A stretch of DNA of 64,000 nt from Lichenostomus cassidix (Eukaryota > Chordata > Aves > Passeriformes > Meliphagidae): assembly GCA_008360975.2 (NCBI GenBank), contig CM039184.1, positions 32,475,797 to 32,539,796 of the forward strand, read 5' to 3'. Under the pieces are notes generated by a model, which ran no database searches, had not been told where the DNA came from, and saw nothing but the letters and a program-made list of their open reading frames with translations. Below, piece by piece: positions 34,401-47,074 of this stretch. Numbering within the stretch: position 1 is the stretch's first letter; each line of letters opens with the position of its first letter. The translations under genes were made by a program, and so were the position numbers.

Positions 34401-34880
34401 GGCAAGTGTCAAAACCCTGAATCCCTAATTTAAATATTTCAACACTATGTCACTGACAATTTAGGTAAATCTCAGCAAAAATATAAAGATTTTTCAAAGA
34501 GATAATGCCACTTAATTGTGCTTGCAAAATTAAGGTGAATTTTAAGGGCAAAGAAGTGTTAGTGGTGCACTGGGTGCAGCTACTGTTCAGAGTTTTTATT
34601 CTGATATTTGATTTCAGTGCAGAACTCAATAGCTAAAGTTTTTCACATCTAAGGTTTTTTTCCAAATTTTCCCTAGAAAGAAGGGAATTGTTAATCCAGG
34701 TTTTCTTGTTCCAAAGCATTGGGAAGAAAACTAGGAAAAGAGGATCTCAGAATGGTTATTTCCTGTTCAAAATTATTTTTAACAAATGGCAGTGCACTTT
34801 GTCACGTATTTAGGAGTTGGGGGGAAACAGTGCCTATCCAGACTCTGAAAAACACTGACCCAGAGATCATTTTAAGACCT
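31461..34880. other. AT-rich non-coding sequence
   Basis: No supported gene, RNA gene or recognised repeat. Open frames are about 60 codons, at chance level. Confidence 0.4.
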
Positions 34881-34904
34881 GTCCAGCTGCTCAGGTGACT
34901 GGTC

Positions 34905-35428
34905 AGTCAAGGGATCCCACTCTACTCAGCCATAATGAGGCTATATCTGGAGTGCTGGGCTCCTCAGTAAAACACACATGGAGCTCATGGAGTGGAGCCT
35001 GCGGAGGGCAACAAAGATGATGAAAGGACAGGAGCAACTCTCTTATGAGGAAAGGCTGAGGGAGCTGGGCCTGTTCAGCCTCAATAGGAGACACTGAGAG
35101 GGAACCTCATCAATGTCTGTCAGTATCTGAAGGGAGGGTGCCATGAGGATGGATCCAGGCTCTGCTCAGTGGTGTCAAGCAATAGGACAAGAGGCAATGG
35201 GCAGAAACTGATGCCCAGGAAGTTCACCTGAAAATGAGGAAGAACTTCTTTACTGTGCAGGTGACCAAACACTGGAATAGGTTGCCCAGAGAGGCTGTGG
35301 AGTCTCCCTCACTGGAGATATTCAAGAACCATCTGAACACAACCCTGTGCCATGTGCTCTGGGATGACCCTGCTTGAGCAGGGAGGTTGGACCAGGTGAC
35401 ACACTGGGGCTCCTTCCAAGTCAGAAAA
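34905..35428 (+). mobile_element. CR1 LINE 3' portion, plus orientation
   Basis: A long CR1 segment with 'gagtgctgggctcctcag', 'ggagggcaacaaagatga', 'ggctgagggagctgggcc', 'gtgaccaaacactgg', 'cccagagaggctgtggag' and 'gagcagggaggttggacc'. It ends near 35428 without the octamer tail. It corresponds block by block with the reverse complement of 56364-56795, so both are from the same or a close CR1 subfamily. The 63-codon minus frame inside is spurious. Confidence 0.9.
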
Positions 35429-38400
35429 GGAATGTTCCAAAGCTATCAGGGGTGACTCTCATCATTCCAGCTCTCATCTCCCATCCTGTCCAAGCAGCAG
35501 AAGTTCCTGGTACTGAGAGTGCTGCTGCCACCTTAGCCTTGCAAGAGCTGCCAGTACGATCAAGGGATGCTTCACCACCAAGCCCTTGAACTAAGGTCAA
35601 GGCCTGATAACAGGTTATTGAAACTGTAGAGGAGGTGCAGAACAGGCCAGAAATAGAGAATGCACCCCACAGTAATTTGCTGAAGAGTAATTAGTTTCCT
35701 TTCTAATGAAAATGTGCATAGTCCTCACAGACAGTGATTTTCTCAGGTGTAAATGTCTTGCCAGTAAGTTGTAATATCATTAACTGTCTGTAAAGAATGG
35801 TGACTTTTATAATGCCATTCGTGTTTCTGGATGTAAGTTTGTCTTTGATAGTTTCATATCAACTTCTCAATTACATGAATTCCTACTGCATTTAAGGCCA
35901 TAACCTGGATGTGTAGAATTCCAGAAAGCCATAATTTTCTGTACCTTCCAGCTCAGAAGAGAATATACTATTGGAGAAAGAAAAGATACAACCTTGTAAA
36001 GATAATAGGGTTTTTCTTTCATTACTCCACAGAGAATAAGGATTTTTTAATTTTTTTTTTTTTTACAAGTAAGCACAAGGCTGAAAGATGGCCTTAAAAC
36101 TAACGAAGTACTGATATAACTCCTGGAAGAGTTCCCAATGCTTCGTTATTGGCTACTACACTATATAAAAATCTAATGAAGCACAAAATTATGATGGAGA
36201 AATCCAATCTACTCAGACTGACTTCTGGACACTGGAATATTATAAGTGCTCATCACAGTCATTATGGAGAACATAATAGGTGGAAAATAGCATGATTATG
36301 AAATTATTAAATTCCAGTTTGCTTTACTGTTTCTAAATCCAGCAAAGGCTTTTTTGCATGTTTCATTTTCAGATGTTTTCAATCTGTATCCCAGGTTGTA
36401 ATTAATGTATTCTCATCTAGATATAAAAATTAATTATGAATATAAATAAATTATTGTTAAGTGTGTATTAATGTCAGTATATTGACATTTTAATATATTT
36501 TTATCTAATTAATATAATAAACTCAGTTATAAATAATACTGTTATGTTTCTGGGATTACTATTACACAGTATATGGACTGCTGATATGACAGGCACTTAG
36601 TTTATTTTTGCTTACTATGTCAAATGCTGCTATCACCATGCCATCTTGTTCTCCAGAAATCAATCTGATGGATTTTTATCTTTTTTTTAGTGTTACAGAC
36701 ATCTTGTACACTGCCAAATATTTGTGCCAATGTAAATAATATTTTATTTTACGGCAGATCAGAATGTTGGACTGCAAGGTTTTGGTAAATGCAAGGGTTT
36801 GTACCTCAGCTATTGCAGAGATTACTTTTCCAACTCTGTGGCTCTCTACCCAACATTTTGAAGGAGTGTGGGATGGAAGATATGAATGTTAAAATAGTCT
36901 TGCAAGTTTTTTCCTTGGCTGCTTCTACCCATACGAAAATATGTCAAGAGTTACAGCATCTTGGCCTCAGTCTTCCACACTGTGCTTCAGTTCTACAGTG
37001 CAATGACTGTCATCAGAACAGGGCAGTCCACTTGGTACTTGAGCCATGTGTACACACACAAACATCAGTTTTCAGCCTTAACACTGATTTGTAGCTAATC
37101 TGTATCACAGCATAACATAGACAGAGGCAAGAGGAAAGAATTAAAGACCAGCAGAAATGTTATTGAGATCTCCAGCTATAGCTTTCATTGAGTACCATAG
37201 GTGTTCAACTGAAGCTACAGTTCACCTCCTCTTTCAGAAAAGTCATGTCGTATTTTCACATGGCATCCATTTGGTAATGAGCACATTTTTAGTTATACTG
37301 CTTAACCAAATTTTGGCCATTGATTAAAGTTTTCTAGACACAGAATGAGATTGCAATGTTTCCCATATTCAAAAAGTATTTATATTTTGCAGAGACTGAA
37401 ATGAATCAGATTCTCCTGTTAAGAGTCAGAGTATTTTCCCAGTTGTCAAAAGATCTGCAGCATTTACAAGTTATATTTTTAGCAGCTGAACCAGATGTGA
37501 ATAAATTTATTCTCTTACATTAAATTGCCTTATTAGGATAGTAGCATATTGTTGCATCTAACAAAGAAACTAGGGATGATTTACCACATTATAAAAAATG
37601 CAGAATACATTGGACTACTCATTAGTCTTTAGCACCCTTCTTGTGTACACTACAGCTTGTGACATTCAGAGTTTTCCTCTACCTGCCTATTTGCTAGTTA
37701 CCTTTTCATGAAAGTACTCCAAGTATCGCAGAGGGAACTTTATTTTTTCAAGGTGTTACTTTAGCAAAGGAAACAATATTATACATGCTCCATTTCCCCT
37801 ATTTACTACAGACCTTTATATATACAGAAGTCCACTGTATAGAGGATTATAGAGGGCCCTATGTCAAACTAGTAGCTTTTCCTTGATCCTTATCTTTAGA
37901 TAACAAATTTTCTAACTCAGAGTGTCCTAGGGAAAAATTTTGTAGGATTTGGTTTTTTTTTCATTCTTGGACTATACAGTCTAGTCCTGATAGCTACTGT
38001 TGCTTGGATAGATTTCTCTGCTTCCAGATACATCTTAAACAGAGATACTTTAAGGACTACCATTGCCTATAAAAAGCTTTAAGAGCACTTTTTATGTTCA
38101 GTAATGTGGAAAACAACCATTAATTTCAAATTCTCAGCAATGATCAGTAGCACTGCCATTATAAATAACACATATAAATTCATTAATGCTCTGCTTGGCT
38201 TGTGCTAGCTACTGTCATGGACACTCACATTTATTTAAAACACAACTCCTTGTTATATTCAAATCTCTGCAACATATGACCCCAAACTAAATATGTGTTC
38301 TAGTATCAGACTAGTCATGACTTTATGAACTTTCACTAGTACAGGAGGACACCTGCACAAAGCTCTTGTCTGAATGCTTGTCCTATGATAATATCACAAA

Positions 38401-38545
38401 ATATTTTCCACCACTAGGTAGTTTCTGAGAAGGGAACTGGACAAGATAAAACCTTTAAAAAATACTTATTTTAATGGCATTTTTCAGGAAAAAAGTTTCA
38501 AGAAATTTCACAGTACTGTTTCACAGACCCATGGCTTCATCTTTT

Positions 38546-38600
38546 TGTGTGCGTGTATATATATACACACACATATATGTTTATATAATATACATATACG
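38546..38600. repeat. Imperfect (TG/TA/CA)n microsatellite
   Basis: Alternating purine-pyrimidine tract of tg, ta and ca dinucleotides, interrupted several times. Such tracts can be polymorphic and favour Z-DNA. Confidence 0.8.
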
Positions 38601-41246
38601 TAAACATGCAATGACTGGCATTGAGACTGTGTTTCTGGAGGGGTGGGCAATGAGATGTGTAAGGAAAGAGGGAGAGGATCCCCAAGGCTGTAAACAGCCC
38701 CAAGAGCCCCAGGAAGTACCACAACACCCAAAAAGAAGCCACAGTCAGGCCAGCCAGTTTAAACATCTGCCAATACAAAAACAAGCAAACAATCAAAACA
38801 AAGCACCCAAAAAAAAAATCCCACCAAAAAACCAAAACCACATTAAATGTGCAGCCATCTTATTTTTTTTTAAAAGAAGAAATGCATGCATGCAGGTAGG
38901 TACTGCTGGTAGTTCACACAAAAGGTTACTCTACATTAAATAAATATTATCCCCATCTGGGCAAATGACTTAGTATCCTCTTGTTTACTTTTACTAGCCA
39001 GAACTGAGGGAGTCAAATACGTGGGCTGTGATAAAAAATTCCTACAAAAAATATTGACTACTCCAATGAATTTACTATTTCTACTTCAACCCCTGAAAAC
39101 CTTGCAGGGTATTTACTTCCTTTCTCTGACATTTTGGAAGCCAGATTTTTGTACTTCTTTTTATCATTTTTGACTGCTAAAGTGAGAAATTTTGTCACAA
39201 TTTAAAAGCCTCAAAACAAGTACTATCTGAGATAGCTAATTCAAATTTCTGTAACTCAAAACAGCCTGGATCTCAGATGATGCAGATGGTATGGAGGAGG
39301 AGAAGGATCGTTTTGGCCGCAGAATCACATTTAATACTTTTTTTTTCCCCTCTACCATAATCACATAATCAAAGTGACGGGACAAGACTCTTGAATATAT
39401 TGCTCTGTCCCCATTCTTTCCATTTTTTGCTCCATATAGTGTGGGTGTGAGTGTGCCAGGGTTTTCCCTTGGGAAGGAATCTAGCAGAGGATGAACAATA
39501 GGCTGTCATTCAAAGAGAAGATAGAAGGTCACAGAATGACAGATGGACATTCCATCAGTCTCCACAGAGAGGCCATCATTCCTGGATTTCTTGCTGAAGT
39601 ACAGCAAGCTTTATCCCCCAAGCACAGGCACACAAGGTTAGCATCCTATGCTTTTGAAATGGCCAGAATTAGGATTTCAGGCAGTAATAAAAGGAATAAA
39701 GAGGATACCAAGGTAGCTAGAAAAATCCTAAACCAACAGATCAGATCCATCAACCATGAGACTGTTCTTCAGCTGTATTTCATGTCAACCACATCCCTAC
39801 CAACCCTCAGTGTGCATCTCTGTTCTCCCTGTCATAATGTTGCCCATGCTTTGAAAACTCATGCTGTGGCAGAAGTTTTGTACTACCTTCTTTTCCCTTG
39901 AAACTGATGATAATTTTTTTCATCTAATGTCTTGAATCTAATAAAAGTGATAGAAACCTAACACAGAATTATTAATTGCTTGACAGTTTATCCACAGATC
40001 AATTTAAAACCCCAGAGTGACATCAGCCACTACTACAGCAGCCAATAGAAGGTAGACAAAATGTTGTATTTTCATCAAATCTATTAATCATAATAATTAT
40101 TCACAAACTGCATTGCCATGGAGACAATCCTCCTAAAATCACCTGAATTAATGAGGTTGGTAATTAACTTTATTTATCTCATTTCAAACTGGTCCTTAGG
40201 TTTTGACATTTACTGATTGGATTCTGCAACCTTTATATCATTTACTTTGGAGTAATTTGTAACCAACTTTGCACAACGCTCTGACAATTTTACAGAGCAA
40301 CCACAGATGACAGAAAATCTTTTTCTTGCAAGACATTCTTGAGAGAAATAGGTGCATAGGTACATATACTCATATAGCCAGCTTACTCAGGATATGCATC
40401 ACTGCTGACATTTTTTCAAAGTTAAAAAAAAAAAAACAAACCAAAAACCCCACAACAAAACCCACCAGAATTATGATCAATGCTTACACTTGGGTTTCTG
40501 TGACCTGATGGTATAGACCACTAAATACCCCTCCCAAAAACAAATACACAGCATATAGAAGTAGAAAACTCAGTTGTTGAAGGCTCTTATCAAAGAAAAG
40601 GGAAGGCAGGTACTGCATCTGTTAAATGCAGTGGTCAACTGATGTAAAGTTGCCAGGTTTTTATAGCCACTACCATGCATCTTTATGAGAAGATAAGTTC
40701 TCTAACCCAATGCACATTGCAGCTTGTGGAAGAGAAGCTGTTTATGAATTTTTCCATGGGTTCTTGTTATGCATGTTGACAGAAAATTTGCAGGCCAGAA
40801 CACAGACAGTAGTGGTACTACGTGCCAAATTAATATACACCCAAGAAGAAGAGCACTACTCTGACTTTCTAACCCAAGGACAGAGATTATTTCTGTCCTC
40901 CAATAACCTCAGACCTTCAGCTGTTGACATATCTGTTAAATCCTCTAAATGCAAACTTGTGTCCCTTGTACTTTATTTTATGACTCATGAACCCACAATC
41001 GGCTAACAAGTAAGTTAAATCTTGGGGTAAATGTTAAATCAAGTGAGGTATCTTGAAACCATTTTGACAGTAGAGCTGTTTGCAACAAGCTCAGTGATCA
41101 CTTTGATTTCAAGCACATTTTTAACTGCTTTCTATTACTGTGTAAGATTTTTTAAAATGCTACACATGAAACCAACTGCTACACGCAAAACCAAATGAAA
41201 CTTTCCTGCAGCAGCTGTTCTATCCAGTCTCAAAATAATTGTGGAG

Positions 41247-41274
41247 AGAGATAGATAGACAGATAGATAGATAT
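41247..41274 (+). repeat. (GATA)n microsatellite
   Basis: About six tetranucleotide units of 'gata' with one 'gaca' interruption. Confidence 0.85.
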
Positions 41275-44200
41275 GCACATGGACACTCACACATTTGCTT
41301 ACGAATTTTATGTTAAAGTTCTGCATAATTTCTTTCTCTCTCTTCCCTTCTATCCCTGCCCCCTGAATTTAGCAGCAAATGTAATAATGCTTGAGTAATG
41401 TAATGATTTCATGTAAATCATTCCTGCATGAATATACTTAATTTTAAAGTAATAGCATAACAAATTTATATGAAACAACTACCGTCTCTGGGTTTCACTT
41501 CTCTTGGAACATTTCAGGAATTTGAGTTTTGTATTCTTTTGAAAAGTAGGGAAAAGCTTTTTACTTCAGCTGTATGAAAAAATCAAGAAAAAGAGGATGT
41601 TGGAAGGTACACCTCATCTCCTATGGTCACTCTCAAAGAAATAATGAAATGTATATTTGCATGACTGACTTGCTTTATAGGAGTCTGCATATAACCCAAG
41701 AGTGTTTATTTCTGGTTGTCAACTTCAAACTTAATCTTCAGTGACTGCAATGTTAATTTGCAGTGCTACCAGTGCTACCATGCCTGGCTGCTAAAATGCA
41801 AAACCAAATGTGCATTTGGTCATAAATTTTATATCTTCTAGTAAAAAGAAAAAAATTTCTTCCCATTCCCAAAATCAGAGGAACTTTTGGACCTATTGTT
41901 TGGCTAGAATTCCTTAATTTTCCCCAGACTGTTTCTGACAAATATTTGGTTATGGATGAAATTCCCAAAATAAGTATGTGCAGCAGAGTTGAAAATGCTT
42001 CAGCTTGCATCTGCCAAAGTTGAACATATTTCCAGATAGATTTGGCCCAAATAATAGTACAGATCTAAGCCCTAGAATTTGGTAGTTGAAAACAGCACTG
42101 CTAATAACATCCTTCCCTCAAGTCTGCCAAAGCCATACAGATTAATATCTTAGCACCCAATACAATATGTAGGATTAAAACCATCACAGAAGTTGAGGCA
42201 AAAATGCTGCCTAATGAGATGGTTACAAACTGGCTCATTGCAGCCAAAACAGTATTTCACAGTGATGCGATTCACAGTACTACCAGGAATCTGCACACAA
42301 GGAAGAAACCCCTGGATGGAACTCACTGGCCCACTAGCTTTAAAACTTGCTATGAATGCTGGAGGATATGTATTTAAATGTTAACTACTTGTAGGCACTT
42401 TGCCAGAAGGAACTTCTAGGTTAAATTGCACATAATATGAGAAAACTCGTAGCCCAAGAGTACCCAAGGATCTGGAAATTAATTTGGTAACAACAGATTC
42501 TGGAAATAGTATTCTTATTCTTGTCATTCTCACTGGGAGATGTTTATCTCTGCTTTGAATTGGAAAGTTTTCTTCATGCTAAATTAACAACAAAAACATT
42601 TATAATAAATCCATCCTACTGCACAGTCTCTGGTAATTCCATTTAAACCAGGAATGAAAACTGATACTAAAAATCCACTATTGTTTTTGAAGTGAAAAAC
42701 AGGTTTGTCTGAATGAAACCCATTTGTGACATACATAGACTGTTCCTAAGGGCATTATCCGGTTTCTGGTCTGGGTGGCAAACACAGGCATGCTGTATCT
42801 CTACCCAGTAAAGAGCTCTAAACGGTTTGGCAAGCCAAGTTATGCTTTCTCACACACATCTGCCAGTTCCCACATAGTAAGCATCATCTGCACTAAGCCA
42901 AGATGGTAAATCAAAATAATTCCTTTGCAAGATTCTGGAACATCCTTTAGGACAGCTGCCATCCAGTAAATTCTAAAATACAGGAATCAGTGGTATTAAA
43001 GCACTGCAAGCCTTTCATTACCAACAGAAGTAATGATGGTAGGTTGATAGCTGATCAAATCTGTCTGCCAAAAAGCTAACTAAAATCAAAGTAGGACCAT
43101 TTGGCAAGTAAAAAAAAAAAAAACCTAAGTAGTAGCTGAAAATTGTTCATCTATGCTACATGGAACTTAAAGTGTGTATGCCAACAGTCTAACTGTGGTT
43201 GTTCTAGAAAACAACCTAAAAGAGTGATGGAAAGTAAAAGACATTAAATATAAAAAGTGCTTTCAAAAAAAGACAAAAATAAATAACACTAGCCTTGTAA
43301 TGTACCAGTGTTTTCCTTACGATAAATCTACACACCAAGGGAATTAACTTCCTGATCTGTAATCTGTACGAATTTTGAGAATCTAAGAGCAAGAGATATT
43401 TCTGTCAGCACCCTAGGTCCATTAATATCCAAATAAATAAAGATAAATATTTTCATTTCTTCTCAAAGACATTCCGGTGAAATATAAACTCGCTTTTCAG
43501 CAAATTGAAGAGCCAAGTTGTTCACTAAGTTTACTGAGAATTTCTAGAGGGTTTTATTATTGTACACCTATGGCTTTATTGGCTGATTTTTTTTTTCTGG
43601 CTTTGTTACTAAATGACACTTGCTATAGTTTGTTGCTCTGAATTCTGTCCGTGATTTCCTTACCAAATATGAGTTGAGAAAGACTTGATTCACCGGATGA
43701 AAGCAAACTTGTTATCTATAATGACCTCACACAGTTTTCTTCAGATAACTGAATCAGCACAGGGATAGATCATCTGTTTAAAATGAGCCAGTGAAAATGA
43801 AGTTTGAACTATATTGCCTTTGTGTAGGAAAAAAATTTCGTTAACTCATTGCCATGTATATGTCAGGGGTGCCATAAGCCCAGTGTGACAAACAACAAAT
43901 GCAAATATAATCAAAACCATTGCATTAAATGCTGCAAGCCTTTGTTAGAAAACCAGATACAGAAATGTCCAGACACGGTCTTAGATTAGCTTAAAAAATT
44001 ATTCCTGTTCATTTTGTGTGTTCAGTGCACGTGGATATCTACTGTACTTATTTTTTGTACAGATCACATCTCCCAAGTAGGAAATATACAGGAGATGGAA
44101 ATTCTCACAGAAGAGTCTTTTCTGCGAGAACAGAAAAACAGAGGAAATGCCATGTTTTGCCATGTTTTGATTCCCAAGACAACATGGCATTTAAGGTGGA

Positions 44201-44600
44201 AGCCTGAAGGGTGGCTCCTAGAGAGCCTGGCTCCTGTCAAGAAGGAATTTTTCCTGGCTTGCAAGCTTCTTCTCCCTCCTTTGTTTCTATCTCATCCATT
44301 ACACCAGGGGAAAAAAAAATCTCATTCCTTTTTAGGAGCCCTCTGAGTTGTCTTGATCAGTTCTATAGGATCCAGGGAATCCAGGTGTGTTTTAGTATGC
44401 TCTTAGTATAAACTTTTCATATTTTGCTGGTTTTGAAAATTGTCCTTTTTTTTTTCTATTCCCTACAAGCATTCTTTCTTACTGTGACGACTCGATTTGC
44501 TAGTTTAAATAAACTTGAATTTTTGAATTATATGGCAATCTCGCAGCTATTTTCGAAAGTACCTTTAGAACACAAGGTATTTGCCAAAACAGAACATTTT

Positions 44601-44627
44601 TGTTCTTATTTATGAAAAATAAGAACA
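44601..44627. repeat. Perfect 11-bp inverted repeat with 5-base loop
   Basis: 'tgttcttattt' at 44601-44611 pairs with 'aaataagaaca' at 44617-44627. A third copy of the right arm follows at about 44641-44651. The sequence is not followed by a T-run and there is no gene nearby, so it is not called a terminator or microRNA. Confidence 0.7.
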
Positions 44628-47040
44628 TTTGTCTGGTAGAAAAATAAGAACATGGGAATGTAAATATTTGTTTGATTTTTGTCCTGCTTTGGGCCATAAA
44701 GAAATGGCTTGACCTCACTATTCCTGTTACAATGCTTACTGAGTTATACAGTCTTATTTTTACTGGCTAAAATATATTGCATTATTATAACATATCCTAG
44801 ATCTTTGTTGGAAGCTATCACTTCTGTTTCATCCATTTAGACTAATTGCAGTTTGTTCAGTAACATTTCTTTAAAGAATTTAAAGGCAAAGATTATAGCA
44901 GAGCCAAGGATGCCCTGAGGATTTACAAGAATATTCCTCCCTCCAAACTGAACGGGAATCTTTGTAAAAGTATGACAGAAATGCATACACAAAGTTTTGC
45001 TTCCAAAATTCCTAGACAGTGCCAACAGTGGTAAAAAAATATGTGGCCACATGTTATTGCCTTCATAAAAGTCAAGTTACAAAACCTGTAAACTCACTCA
45101 CTGTAAATGAAGGGGGAAAGAATTGCTTTGAGTAAATCTGAATGTGATAGCCACATGGGGCAAAAACAAAGCAGCACAAAGGATTAGTAAAAGTTCTCTC
45201 AAAGACAAACCTCAAGCAATTGCATTAGAACCTCTGTAATCAACCTCACATGAAGCATCTTCACATACCTCTCTATTGTCCATGCTTTTTTAATGCAACA
45301 AATGCATAAAGGGCTTGCACATGTGAAAACAAAAAATTTTGATAGATGCAATATCATTTGTCTAGAAATCTTTAGGATCTGAAACAAGAAAGGGTACTAT
45401 AACAAGCATCTTATTTTCTTCAAGTGTTCATATCATAAGACCTAGGAGCTTCAGCCTGCAAAATTGGCATTTGTCTACACATTAGAGTATTACTTCAAAA
45501 CATTCTAGTTTTAGAATCTGTTTCTTCTGGTGTGGTTTAGGACAAGATAATACATATCAGCAAGGTATGATGATACACAAATTGCAGCAGGAACTGTGTA
45601 TTTTTTAATAAAAGGATTCACATGAGTATTCAAATTTAGAGTCCTCCAGATTCTGTGCCTGCATTAAGTGCTTGTCAATCTGTGCAATACCCCACTCAAC
45701 ATTTTCCTTACAAGTTTTTGCACTTCTTTGGAATTGGTGCTTGTTTCCTCAACAAGAGGTTGAGCGAGACTTTGCGAATCACCGCGAGATCACAGACACT
45801 TCAGGATACTGAGATTGAAATCAAACTTTTTTGAAGAAAACATCTTGCCCAACATGAACACCAGTTATTCGATGCTCCAAATAAAGAACTTCTCTTTCAT
45901 GCTACAGATGTAGTAACTAAAATTGCCTTACTTCATGAATATTACACCATCTTCAGGCACTTCCAAAGAACTTGTGAAAACTGTGGACAGTTCTACAGAA
46001 AAAGGAATTACAGTAATCATCATGAGTGGATTGCAATAATTATGCTACTAATCTTATTGCAACATCTATTGAGAGTATATCCATGCAAGATGTAGAAAGT
46101 GAATTTATCAGATGTTCTGCACTTCACTAAATGTCATGGCAAGCTGGGCATGAATTATTAGAATTTCTTCAGAAGTCACAGGCAAGGGACAGCAATTAAA
46201 ATCTGATGTAACTGTTTAATGCACAGAGTTCCATGTAAAGCTGGCTGTTTGTACAGTGTTTTAAGGTGCCTTTCAATTCTAGCAAATTGTTTTCTTCCTG
46301 CATTACAAAATGAGGATGTTGCCACACAAAAGGCAGCAGCAGCAAGTTACAGCTATCAAAATAGACTGCAAAATGAAAGAATTGCAAGTTTATTGTGGTT
46401 CTCTCCTTTCGTAAACAAGCAGTCAATTATTAACACAGGTATAGAATTTCATTTGAAGGAATTTTGAAGACCTTCTGCCATCATACTCTTAAAAGGAAAG
46501 ATTTCTAGAATCTTTTACTCTTTAAAATCCAGCTCTAAAAGTTATCAAGTAATCCTTAGTCTGAAATAATCTATTTCAAATGAGAATACAGGAAAAAAAA
46601 ACAACAAAAAGAACCAAAAACCTGTCACTGTTGAGCAGCTAGCAGAGTAATGAAAGCACCAGTTCTCAGTGGCAAGAAGGAATGACCTTTATCGTTTTGA
46701 TTTCATCACATATATAGAGTTCTCAAAAGTCACCCAGATTGGTCAGTCAGAAGCCTTCCCCCAGGCCTGATGGGCCAGGCCTGCACTGTCCAAGTTCTGG
46801 GACACTGTTCCAACAACATCCAAACTTTATCTTTATTTACAAAACACAAGAAAACTTCTCATGGGAAAAACCTGTGCTAGCCACAAAAACCTGTTTTGTC
46901 AGCGTTATGAAGTCTTTGGAGAGGAAAGTTCATAGATTCTTTCTCTGGAGGGTCTCTTTCCATATTTTTATATATACACCTATTATATATCATCAAATTC
47001 ATGGCAAAATTTTACTAATGATTAATAGAATTTTTTACAA

Positions 47041-47074
47041 AGGTGATCTCCACAGAAACAGGTGATCTCCACAG
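47041..47074. repeat. Short direct duplication, 15 bp
   Basis: 'aggtgatctccacag' occurs at 47041-47055 and 47060-47074, four bases apart. Confidence 0.85.

Noticed and set aside
39491..39901. 136-codon plus-strand frame
   Set aside because: The longest frame outside repeats with an ATG, but one or two of this length are expected by chance in 64 kb of this composition. No domain or splice context.
44601..44651. microRNA precursor or terminator hairpin
   Set aside because: The stem is only 11 bp with AT-rich arms and a third arm copy nearby; no microRNA-length stem or known seed was recognised.
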